Of a stretch of DNA of 57,500 bases, positions 13,190-23,600 are shown piece by piece. The number at the start of each line of letters is the position of its first letter. Positions within the stretch are counted from its first letter, which is position 1. Below the pieces are notes generated by a model. It was not told where the DNA came from, made no database searches, and saw nothing but the letters and a program-made list of their open reading frames with translations. Source of the stretch: Mesostigma viride (Eukaryota > Streptophyta > Mesostigmatophyceae > Mesostigmatales > Mesostigmataceae); the NCBI GenBank assembly GCA_009746045.1, contig RPFO01000130.1, positions 1,198,913-1,256,412 on the forward strand. Reading direction: 5' to 3'. The position numbers and the translations under genes are program-made.

Positions 13190-16100
13190 ATGGCGCGATC
13201 GGGGCGGGGGGCCGTTTCCGACGGTTCGCGTCCCTTGTCCAATGACGACCGGGAGCCTGCACTTCGCGGTCTCTGGAGCGACAAGTACATCGAGAACAAG
13301 GGGTACAAAATTGCCAATGACATCTTTCCTATCATGGCGGAACGCGTGAAAGCAAACAACCACAGGACGCCAGAGATGAGCGCGGAGGTTCTGTCTTGCG
13401 CAGCTTCAAGACTAAATGCCATGGTGGCGGAGAGCAACGGCATTAAGAAGAGGAAGAACTGTGACGACGGGCTTCCTGAAAGTTGGGCGGAATCTCTTCG
13501 GGATACCATCAAGAAGGCTTTTGGCGACTTGGGAACATCTGAGAAGGATCGTGGGCTTAGGTGGGCCTTGTGTGGACTTGTTACGAAGGCAATGGAGGGC
13601 GTCCCGGACAGGATTGTGGAGCGCGCGTTCGGGATTGACAGGCGCTTTGTCGCAACTGTTCGGGGTCACAGGGATGGAATGGAAGAAGGGGAGGACGACC
13701 TTTTGATGAGTGCGCCAGAGAGGAGGAGGAGGAAAGACGAGCTTCCGACGGAAGTCATTGCCCTGATACAAGCGTGCTGGAGGGATGATAACTTGACGCG
13801 GGCGTCTCCGAACATGAAGGATGTTCATTGTGAATGGACAAGAAAGGATTACAAACATACACTAGCGTTTTCGGAGGGTGCGCGCTACTATACTGTCTCC
13901 AAGTCGAAGATTTACGAAGTGTTCATTTCCCGCCATCCGGAGTTGAAGCCACCGCGGCGGATGGACAGTAGGGAGGGGGGGGGGGGAGGGAGAGGAGGGT
14001 GTGAGGGGGGGAAATCAGGTGATTTTGGAGACGGAGGCAGGGATGTCAATGCTACGCACGAATCAGAAGAGCACAGTTCATGTGGGATACACTACTTTTT
14101 GCAAGCATATGCCCGCATGCGTCAAGGGGCGGTGGAAAATGCGGAACTTGTGCGCATGCCAGCACCACACTACCATGCAGTCCATGGTTGGGGGGTTGGC
14201 CAAATTTCGTGCAACTTTTCATGCCAGATGCGAGTGCGGACCTGAATGCCACGCGTGCGATCATGGTAGCCAGCTCGACGTGGGGTCGTCCGTGCCCACA
14301 TGTTCCATTTTCAAAGCCACTCACACGACAGAGTGGGTGAACAAGTTTACTTGTGAGGTGGAGGGGATGAGGGAGGGGGGAGGTTCGAGGTCGTCTGTGG
14401 GGTCGTCGCGGCCGCAGGTTCAGCCTTTTCAGGGCGAACTTGAGGATCTGCCCATGCATGGGAGGGTGCTGGACGACGAGGAAGGGGTGCCCGATCATGA
14501 CCTGGGCGAGGAGTTGGGGGTTTGCTCGATCCGGCGTAAGGCTTGTGTGTTGGGCACTTGCCTGGCTCCCAAGTGTGGAATTCGGAACTTCATGTTATGC
14601 GAACGGGAGGAGGCTTCCAACCACCTGATTTCATGGACCAGATACGAGATGCAGGATGTGCCGCCGGGTGCGGTTCTTGGGCCAGAGGTAATTTTTAGTG
14701 GAGTGGTTGCGCCCCAAGGCGTTTCTTTTGCAATGTTTCCTGAAGTTCTTGGGCCAGAGGTAATTTTTAGTGGAGTGGTTGCGCCCCAAGGCGTTTCTTT
14801 TTCAATTTTTCCTGAGGTCCTGTCTTTTTTCTTCTACAGGTCATTGGTGGGTCGAAGTTGATGTCTTTTCTGTATGTGCACATTGCGCATATGCAGGACG
14901 ACTGTGACGAGATCGCAAAGGCTGGTGGGCAGCGATTGACGCAAGTCGACGTCAAGTCCACACCAACGGAGCTAAAGGAGGCAATTGTGGACAAGTGGCC
15001 GGACTTCATCCAGCATTGCTTCAACGCGTGGTGGCAAGCGGACGCCTCCAAGGAATGTCTCTCAAGGATGCGGGTGGGGGACCTTGTATGCCACACAGAT
15101 TACGCCGAGAACTACCAGTCTTACACCTATCACAATCTCCAAGCACAGTATTGGCATCCAGTCACATTCGTCCTTATGCCCTGGATCGTGCGCTACTTGG
15201 ATCCAGCGTCGGGAAAGGTCGTGAGAAGGGAGTTTCACTTCATCGGACAGGGCGGAATGAAAAGGGACGGGCGGGCCCTCCGTTTTGCTATCCTCAAAAT
15301 CCTGGCGACACTACGGTCAGAAGGGGTAGAGGTGAAGCGCTTCATTGGGTGGTCGGACAATTGCTCCATGCAGTTCAAGTCAAGGAATGTGATCGCGGAA
15401 GTGGCCCGGCTGCTGACGGAGGATCCGCACCTGGAGTCATTTGAGTGGAATTACTTTGGGGAGCAGCACGGAAAGGGGGAGGTGGATGGAGCTGGTGGGA
15501 CTGTGAAGTGCATGTTGAGGAGGTGGCACATCAGGGAAGAGAACCAGGACAAACAGACGGCCGCCCAGTTGGTGGAGAATCTGGCGTCGGGGGCGGTGGG
15601 CGGGACCACAACGACCAGGCGTAACTTCTTCGAGTTCCCCGAGGTAATTAAGTGTACAGTCCTCGTTCAGGGAATAGTTACGCCGGCCGTCGTTTCTAGG
15701 GCGTTCTTGGAGTCCTGGCGATCAGGAGTGCTTAATAAAACACAACTAGCTCGATGGTCTCGTAACTTCAACTTTCCCTTGTGCAAATCTTGTCTTCGAC
15801 GCGCAGGTGCTTCCTTACAGCCCAGGGCGCGGCGAAATCAAAGGAGTGAAGAAGGCGCACTGGTGGCGCATGGACAAGTCGAATGTGACGCGCTTAATGC
15901 TGCGCCAGTATTCCTGCTATTGTGGCGGTGCGTGCGCCGAGGAAAGGTGGTGGGATTGTCGAAAGGAGTGGACCGACATGGACGGCTGGAATGTGGGAGG
16001 TGCTCGGATGAAGCTCCACAAACTGGGGGAGCCAGTGCAAAGGAACCCAAACGGACAAGGGGGGCACGCAGGGACGCGACTGAACAGACTACAGGCAGAG

Positions 16101-16538
16101 AGGACGATGATGGGAAGGAGACTGAAGCTGCGAGACATTTTTGCCGTCGAGTCCTACTCTGGTGATGAGTCCCACGATCCAGATCATCCATATTGGCTAG
16201 CGGAAGTCTTGCAGGAGCCTTATCAGGTGGCCGCTACTTTCGTGAGGCGAGTGGCCGACAGAAACGGCAAGGTCGATAGGGAGTTGTTCCGTAAGGGACA
16301 ATGGGTGGTGGGGGTGCGCTACTGGGACAGATTTCCGGGTATGGCGACGATGTTCAAAATGGACGCCGATGCCCAAGCTGAACAGCCAAACTTGGTCAAT
16401 TGCTACCTGTGCATGGACGCGGGGTTCGAACACACCATTGTTGTCAACCCAGCTAACAATCGCCAGGCCATCTTGACCATTCCGACAGACGTCGAGAAAC
16501 GGCTCACGAACTTGGCCAAGAAGAGACCTGTTCAGTAG
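13190..16538 (+). CDS. DDE-type transposase-like protein of unassigned family (multi-exon)
   Basis: Exons: first part 13190 to about 13973, then 14019-14687, 14840-15643 and 15807-16538 (stop). The introns at 14688-14839 and 15644-15806 are GT-AG and phase 0. Between 13974 and 14018 the reading frame changes within a G-rich tract; this is either a frameshift or a short unresolved intron ending at the acceptor at 14017-14018. 13190 is the first in-frame ATG, but the frame is open further upstream and an acceptor at 13126-13127 could add an earlier exon. The middle exon has a TDYAENY motif (D at 15098), WSDN followed by a Q-F-K-S motif (D at 15356), and HGKGEVDGAGG (E at 15479, D at 15485). I recall this combination from RNase-H-fold transposase-like proteins in many eukaryotes. 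A Cys/His-rich stretch at about 14080-14290 looks metal-binding. The tail (16180-16500) is a possible chromatin-reader-like domain rich in W and Y. No terminal inverted repeats or target-site duplication were found. It is probably a mobile-element gene, intact apart from the one frame break. Confidence 0.65.
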
Positions 16539-16905
16539 GCCAGCTCGCCCGGGCTTGGTTGGACGAGGTGGACAGCCTTGAGAGCACGTGCTTCGTTGTG
16601 AGCACTTGCCTTTCAGCCGTGATTTGCAAACGAGTTCCTTGTCCTGAATTGTAAAGCTCGATTCATGCTCTTTTAAGGAAGTGTATAATATTATCCAGAT
16701 CATGTATATATTTAGATCTAGACCTGAGTTCAAATAACATTTCTTAGAGGGCTGAGATGCGCGAGGTCCAGCATACATGTATATATCCATGGAGACATGT
16801 TACAAACTCAAATGTTTCATTGTACGTACCACTAGCTCGTCGACGGGGGTATCCCATGTAATGTATGATTTATGAATTAATTAATCGCTTAATTGTACAA
16901 TGTAA
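16539..16905. other. 3' flank of the transposase-like gene
   Basis: Non-coding AT-rich sequence between the transposase stop and the LINE ORF1 fragment. I found no terminal inverted repeat matching the region near 12.4 kb, so the end of the element is undefined. Confidence 0.4.
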
Positions 16906-17346
16906 ATGGATCATGAACTTGTCAAGTGGCCTAATTTGGTTTATTTGGCTCATCATTTATTGATCTCAGATTTATTGATCCCAGACTCTCTTCTCGACGA
17001 GCTGAAGAAACAGCTCTTGGCGCGCATGCAGCTGCCAGGTGCGATACTGCAGGGCGCCTACCGCCTGCCCCATCCACGGGCCAAGGCTGGGCCCCCTCCA
17101 GTGGTCCTCACCTTCAGCGACATCACAGCCCGAGTTCGGTTCCTCTCTCGCCGCAAGAAGCTGGTGGACACCTCCTGGTCGCTTGACGACGACCTGACGC
17201 CAGCCCAGCAGCAGCAACGCCGCGATCAGTGGCCCGACTACATCCGCCACAAGACCAACCCCGAGAAGCCCCAAGTGTACTGGCGGGGCGGGGACCTCTA
17301 CGTCAACAAGAAACTGTGGAAGCCCCCCCGGGCTTCCCCGGGATAG
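16906..17346 (+). pseudogene. LINE ORF1-like C-terminal fragment
   Basis: A 146-codon open frame. Its second half has the look of non-LTR retrotransposon ORF1 C-terminal domains: a VVLTFSDITARVRFL strand, a basic run, LDDDLTPAQQQQRRDQWP, and a final KPQVYWRGGDLYV. A second, frameshifted copy at 35165-35340 encodes QRRRELWP and KPVYWRGAVIYV, so this is a repeat family rather than a host gene. The frame starts without an obvious upstream domain, and no ORF2 follows on the same strand, so the copy is truncated. The ORF1 assignment rests on general resemblance. Confidence 0.6.
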
Positions 17347-17515
17347 AGCACTCCAGCTAGTTGTCTAGATGGGGGCAATCGATGATGGGATAGCTTAGGC
17401 ATTACAGCACTTGAAACGATATTAGCGCACAGCGTTATAGTACCTTCAATTAGCTCTGGCACCTTGTGGCCATCAGCTTGCGCCTTAATTAGCCGACGTC
17501 TTGAGCCCACCTCAC

Positions 17516-17757
17516 ATTTGTAGCATAAGCTATGCGTCAGCCTACCTATGGTATTGCACTGGTTGTATTGCACCCACAGTGTTGCGCCCCGGCACCATGC
17601 CGTGGAGAGAGCGCTCTGTGGCCTGCCCACCTGCGGCAGTGAGAGAAGCTAGGGCGCCCTCCCTCCTTCTCACTGTGTATATAGGGTTGAAGGTTCCTTT
17701 ACTCTGTATTGGCACCCACGTGACGCAGTCACGTGCTTATTAATTAATTAATTATTG
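17516..17757 (+). mobile_element. LINE/SINE-type 3' tail ending in (TTAA)n
   Basis: This segment, beginning near CATAAGCTATGCGTCAGCCT, matches the reverse complement of 39782-40040 over about 230 bp. It includes the blocks AGAGAGCGCTCTGTGGCCTG and GAAGCTAGGGCGCCCTCCCT. It ends in the near-palindrome CACGTGACGCAGTCACGTG (17717-17735) followed by TTAATTAATTAATTA. Two dispersed copies with the same end and a simple-repeat tail indicate a non-LTR element 3' end, plausibly of the ORF1 fragment just upstream. Confidence 0.8.
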
Positions 17758-18119
17758 ATCTCAATCATTCTTAATTGAATCTCGAGCAATAGCAATCGTG
17801 AAGCAGATCCTAATCATGTGATTCGCATAACATTTGAGAATAGGCAACAAGTGCTACTTTGAGGAATGCGGGGTTGGTCAGGTTATTATAGAGCTAGAGC
17901 TACAAACGGCACATATATTGCAAACTTTGCGCTCCAGGCATGGAATTTCATAAGTACCAAAATTGGAGCAGTAGATGTTGGGGACGCCCCATTCCTCTGG
18001 CATGAAGGAAAGGGCCGGTCTCTGCCCCTTTTCCTGCTGTGCATATACATGGATGGAGCGTATGGCATTCATAGCGATTCGGGCCGCGGTGCCCACACCC
18101 CTGTAACTAGGACCTAGAT

Positions 18120-18226
18120 AGCTTACACCATCCATTCCATCCCATGTTCCCCTCCCACTGAGGACTTATGCTCACGTGACGCAGTCACGTGTCTATTAAT
18201 TAATTAATTAATTAATTAATTAATAT
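18120..18226 (+). mobile_element. second 3' tail with the same palindrome and (TTAA)n
   Basis: CACGTGACGCAGTCACGTG at 18173-18191 is followed by about eight TTAA units. The sequence upstream (about 18000-18170) differs from the copy ending at 17757, so this may be a different subfamily sharing the terminal hairpin. No coding content is recognised between 17760 and 18120. Confidence 0.7.
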
Positions 18227-18294
18227 ACATGGATTAAAAGCACTCTGGTGCTCCGTGACTCCCCATTGAACGGGAGCACGTATTTTAATTGATT

Positions 18295-18906
18295 AATTGA
18301 TTACTTAATTGGACGCTAATCTCCAGCCCCACCGCCCGAGCCTCCGCGATCTAAGCCCGGACAGTCCAGTCAGGTCTGAATGTGCTCGCGCCCGGAGCCG
18401 CTCCATGAGGCCTGAGGGTGGTATCATCCGCATGAATCAGGTCGGACAGGCAGTGACCAGGGCCATCGCCTCTCGCGCTGCGATAGTTAAGGATGTCCAA
18501 GCCAGGCTCGAACCCCTTAATCTGAACAGCAAAGCGCGCACGTGCCTGGAGCATGAGGTGATGCACGCGACAATAATGAACAGATATGGGGACAGATGCC
18601 TAGCCTTATTTAGTAATGTTGTGCCCATGCAGGGAGTCACTCTCTGCTGAGAAGCCATGCCATAGCTCTTGTATAGCCATGATGATCTTCCCCCTCACAG
18701 GCATGCTCCCCCCTTACCCGGGCATAGCGTGATAGACCATGAGGGTGCGGGTGCCCTGGTGCACCTAGAGCAAGTGTTGTTTACATTCCCACCCTTGCAG
18801 GAAGTAGCTTAGAATGTATTATAGGCTCATATGCCCCTTCTCAGGGCTATGTGCTACATATACTCCCAACGGAGTTATGTTCCTAATTAATTAATTAATT
18901 AATTAA
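18295..18906 (+). mobile_element. non-LTR element fragment with (TTAA)n tail
   Basis: Shares two blocks with 35440-36130. The first is CCCATGCAG followed by a CTCTCTNCTGAGA word and GCCATGCC (about 18626-18660 versus 35453-35490). The second is CATATGCCCCTTCTCAGGG leading to TACTCCCAACGGAGT and an AATT-type tail (about 18829-18906 versus 36029-36130). An open stretch at 18309-18650 has no recognised domain. It is a fragment of the retroelement family seen around it. Confidence 0.65.
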
Positions 18907-18959
18907 TGGGGACAGGACACATGTACAACCTTGTCACACCCCGTTGCAAAAGGGAAATT

Positions 18960-19920
18960 GTGGGGCGGTGCCTTCCGCAGTCCGCAGGGTAAAATTACCG
19001 CCTGTGAACCCTCATAAAGCCGGCGACTGGCAGAAGTAAAATTGGCACGGCGCTCGGTCCAGAGCCAGGATAGCCCCATTAAGGGCCTCCCAGAGAAATG
19101 GGTCAACAGCCTTGACATAGTCGACAAAAATGAAGACCAGCAGGAACCCATTAGGGCGAATGCGACGCACCTCCTCCATGCACCAGCCGGCGCGCAACAA
19201 GACTGCCATGACCGTGTCAGTCGCGGCCACTACGGAAACCTATGCATCTGAGACTCATCCAGGTGAGGATCCAGCGCAGCGCGGAGCTAGCCTGCGCAGC
19301 ATCATGCGCATGAACACCTTCAGCGCGGCGCTCAATCTGGATCGAGGCAGACACGTACCCCGGTAGTTACCGGGGTCAGCAGCATCTGGAAGCCTTCTTG
19401 TACAGCATGACTCGGATGGCCGTCTGCCACTCAGTGGGCGGCGGCTCATCATGCAGAGAGCAAAACGTGTAATTGCAGAACGCCAGCAGAAGCTCCCGCA
19501 CCGTGAGGTAAGGGGTCTTGAGCAGCTCGGCTGAGAGGTGGTTGGCACCGACCGCCGCATTGTACCGCAGGCGAGCAAGGGCGCCGTCCAGTTCCTCCAA
19601 TTAAGTGAATGGGTGGACGACGTCGTGGGTGGCAAGGCCGCCCTCCTTCAAGGCGGGGACCTCAGGTACTCGGCGGCCGAGGAGGGCGCCGTGGGCGGCG
19701 GGGGGGAGTCCAGCAACACCGAGACGGGCGCGGCCGTCTCGGGGTGGAGCGGGGGGGAAGGTGCGTGAGCCCCACCCGTCAACGAAACATTGTGGGCCAA
19801 CCAATGGTCCAGGCCTGCTGATCATGACCGGCACCGCACCATCCCCCGTGTGCTCCACGTAGGGGCGCGCTGCTGGCGGCCGCCGAGCCGGTCGAGGTGG
19901 TACCACATTTCCTTAATTGC
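18960..19920 (-). pseudogene. decayed LINE reverse transcriptase
   Basis: Read on the - strand in shifting frames, this gives an ordered series of reverse-transcriptase pieces: an LRYNAAVGANHLSAELLK block (19380-19600), then PPPTEWQTAIRVMLYKKA, then DPGNYRGTCLPRSRLSAALK with MLRRLAPR (19260-19380), and FLLVFIFVDYVKAVD (about 19130-19170), which corresponds to the catalytic FVDFxKAFD motif. At least two frame changes separate the blocks and no intact YADD box was found, so it is inactive. It lies opposite in strand to the flanking 3' tails and is therefore a separate insertion. Confidence 0.8.
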
Positions 19921-20190
19921 CCTGGCTGCGAGCCTCACAGGCCTTGACGTGGCGATGCACTGGGAATCAAAGCTGCAGCATACTGGCCATATCACTGCAT
20001 TTGAGTCAGCTAGTGCCCGTGCCATACTATATGGGCCTATTCAGGAAGCCAAGCATGTCTATAAAAAATGAGACAACCATGGCGCACAGACCAGAAATCT
20101 AGGGAAACTCTGGACCGTACCGTGGCCAGTAGCTCAGCCATGGCCTGCCGCTATCTTTATATCCGCATGCATTGTCGAGTCGCATGCATT

Positions 20191-20216
20191 GACGCAGTCA
20201 CGCGCTTATTTTTTTT
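20191..20216 (+). mobile_element. degenerate retroelement 3' terminus
   Basis: GACGCAGTCACGCGCTTATT followed by a T-run. This is the right half of the terminal hairpin seen at 17717 and 18173, with a different tail. It marks another decayed copy. Confidence 0.5.
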
Positions 20217-20393
20217 GAATTGTTGAGTGGCTCATGCAGGATGATGGAGATGAATCGAGTTGGAAATGTCTAACATAACTGTTGCTCCTGTTGACCACAA
20301 AAACCTCTTTACATTTGTGACACAAAAAGTGAACGCCTGAAATCGCAGTGACGCCCGTGTCATTGTTACTGCTGAAGTTCTTGTTAGGATACC

Positions 20394-20484
20394 TTTATTA
20401 GACCGTGCTAAGTTCAGGTACCGAAGAAGTGGCCACTGCTAAGGCCATCATTACGCCCTCAGTAGCTCTCGCAGCGCTTTTATT
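20394..20484 (-). terminator. candidate polyadenylation signals of CHLG
   Basis: On the - strand two AATAAA hexamers lie downstream of the CHLG stop, at 20479-20484 and 20394-20399 (about 145 and 230 bp after it). The position is reasonable for a 3' UTR end. No transcript evidence is available, and some green algae use TGTAA instead. Confidence 0.4.
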
Positions 20485-20626
20485 CAAATCCCGATCACAC
20501 TAAAAGAAAGCCAGCAGAATGCTGTTGTCACGGAACACCAGATACGGTTGCTAGCTGTTCTGGCTCAATTCTGCGGAGTCGGTCCGACTGCATGGCCTTC
20601 AAGAATACTGTCCTTCCAGGTTGCAC

Positions 20627-23600
20627 TTAGAACTGGTGATGTCCGATAGCGAGGGCCACAGTCAGCAAGCCAAACACAAAAAATGGCTGGGCGCTTGCCT
20701 GGGAACCACCACAAATGCGCCAAGTTATGCCAGCCCGCAGAGCATGCATAAAAGGACAAAAAGGTCAATATTCAGCAAAAAGGAGTAAACAGCAGGCAGC
20801 ATAAAAATACAAGCACAGCACACACGGCATAACGAGTCTTCATAATGCGCACAGGCAGGTCATGACCTTAAGACTTGTTTGTTGAAAAGGACTGGGCTGG
20901 TTTATATGAAAACGGGTGGCATCCCAGGTTTTGTGGCACAGCTACTCTGAGCTCCAGGCCTCTAAACGGGAACACAACGTCCGGACTTGTAGTGGTTGTC
21001 TCCCTGGGCCAAGTGGGACCAGCGATGTGCGGCCACGCGGGCCGACTTTACCATGAGTGCCGGCGGCCACGTGGCGACCAGCGTTCCAAGCTGGGGACAA
21101 GCGCAGGTAAGCACAGCACTTATAGGGGAAAAAAATCTAGGCCTAGGGACATGAAACTTGCAGTACTGCGTGAGCATGTTCCTTTCATGGGCATGTCTAC
21201 AATCGACGGTGCATTTACAGTCAATATTCATCTGCGAGAGCCCCCCAAATCCCCCGAGGTCCACCGATGCAAAGCGTCATGCCAAAACATGTACCTGGTA
21301 CTTGACATCGTTCTTGATGGGGTCGGGCAGGAAGTACTTGACCTGGTCACGCGGCGAGGCAGAGCGGCAATGTGCCGCAGACAGTGGATTGTCAGTTGAT
21401 GTGGAGTGCAAGTAATGGGGCAAATGAAAGGAATCATGGGGGGCACACTTGATTTCATGCTGGGGAACAGTTTGACAGCACTGCATTCTACTCTGGGATC
21501 GTAAGAGACCGCATACCCTCCTTGGCAAAAACAAACAGCTGGTGTCCACCCAGCAACAGTTAGGTGAGCAACCAGCACTTTGCAACTACCAATCACATTA
21601 AAAAAAACATTTTTAATCAGAGTAAAAGAATGCAACAGACAGCAGCATCGTTGTCTTTACAGTATTCTGAAACCACCTCCGATTGTCAAGTTGCGAGGCA
21701 ACATTTGCGGCATCCTGAAATAGCCAGCAAAGCTCAATCACCAAACCATGTGCCGCCGCATGCTGTCCTGCGACGATCTATTCGACAAGCATGTGCATCC
21801 TATCCCAACCTACTTCTAGCAACCAGCACCGACGCATGACGCATACAACACTTCCAAGTGCATGTAGTATGCTCACCCCCCTCGGCCATGCGGTGCGTCC
21901 CCAGGCATGCGCCGTGGTGAAGGTTACATAAAATGGTAGAGGTTACATAAAATGGTAGAGGTTACATAAAATGGTAGAGGTTACATAAAATGGTAGAGGT
22001 TACATAAAATGGTGTTCGTGCAGCATCGCAACAAGCCTAGGCACCCTGTGTGGAGACAAGAAATCGAAATAGCTGTCTGACACAATCAGAAAAGGCTTGA
22101 ACAACATGTAATGACTGCCCTTGCCAGGCTCACATTCCATGATGTCCTGGGCGACATTCAAGGACCGTCCTTGCCAGGCTTACAGTGAGCCCACCATCCT
22201 TACAACCAAACATTCATGGAGCGAAGGCTCACCTGGAAGTACACCTGCGGCAGCACCAGCGCCGTCAGGATGGCAGCATAAAGAGGCTCGTCGATGGACA
22301 TCATGTAGGCTGGGGGAAACGAGGACAGGAGGGGGGTGATCCAAGAGGGTGAGGCACGGGGGGGAGGGGTGGCAGTGTAGAGTACTAGGCAATGGTTATG
22401 ACCTCTTCCGATCAATGTGTGGAGGTAGCTATATCATGGCTCGTTGATGGACAGCAGGAGGGCACTGGCCGGCGCGAGGGAAAAGGGCAGAGAGCGAACG
22501 CCCGTGGGGAAGGGACAGCGTGGCACATTAGGCATTAGGCACGTTAGGCATTAGGACCCTATCTATCGAGCAAGGAACATTAGGCATTAAACCCTCTGTC
22601 TATCTAGCAAGGCACATAAGGCATTAGGACTGTACTTAAGCGGGTCGTCGAGGGGAAGGGGCGGCGTGGCACGCCAGGCATCAGGCAAATTAGGCATTAG
22701 GTGCGGCAGCGGCAGCACGGCACGTCAAGCATGAGGTATGGACTCAAGTAAAAGTGGGAACACCAGAGGAAGGGCAGCGCGGCACACAAAAGGATGGATC
22801 AATTAGACTAGCGCAGGCCAGAAATACGAATACGACGGAGTATAAACGATACACCATGAGTTAGTTGACAGGGCGCGAAAAAGAGTGGGCCGCTGGGGAA
22901 AAGGGGAGTATTGGGACGGGGAGAGAGCAGCGATGTGGCATCTGAATACCATACTATGTTATTGTGACCTATATCCTACATCCCCACACCTGCCACGCCC
23001 CCACATGTGCACTGTCCTATACTCTGGTTATGATGTACCATAAATTATGATTATGATGTACTATAAATTATAGCTATGATGTACTACAGTTACCTTCTAC
23101 TGTACTGTAGCGACCATGTACTATACAGCCCCGCACCTGCCACGCCCAGCTGCGTGACGTCGACAGACGCGACGCAGATCCACTTGGCCGCGTCCACGCC
23201 GAAGGCGACGGGGAGGGACTGAGTGTGGAGGAAGGGCAGGTAGTAGCAGCAGGTAACGACAGAGGAGAGGTAAGCCACAGGCGACGGGGAGGTGGAAGGG
23301 CAGGTGGCAGAAGCACGTAATGACAGAGGAGAGGTCAGCGGGGACACAGCGAGGAGGGACTGCAGGAAAACGGAGCGATGGAGGAGTGGGGATGGAGGAG
23401 GGCAGCGGCGTGGTGGTGGCGCAACACGGGTGGTAAAACATGGGTGGCAATGCATGGGTGGTAAAACAAAGCATAAAGGATGTAGATCTATTTCGGCCAA
23501 ATGCAACCGGGAGGGGCAGCGGCGATAGGTTGGTCAGGGTTGGGGGGCAGAAACAAAGAAGCGTAAAAGATATGAGGTTATATGGCCTAGCCGAGCGCAG

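Noticed and set aside
18960-19920. Active reverse transcriptase
   Set aside because: Motifs are spread over several frames and the YADD box was not found, so only a pseudogene is supported.
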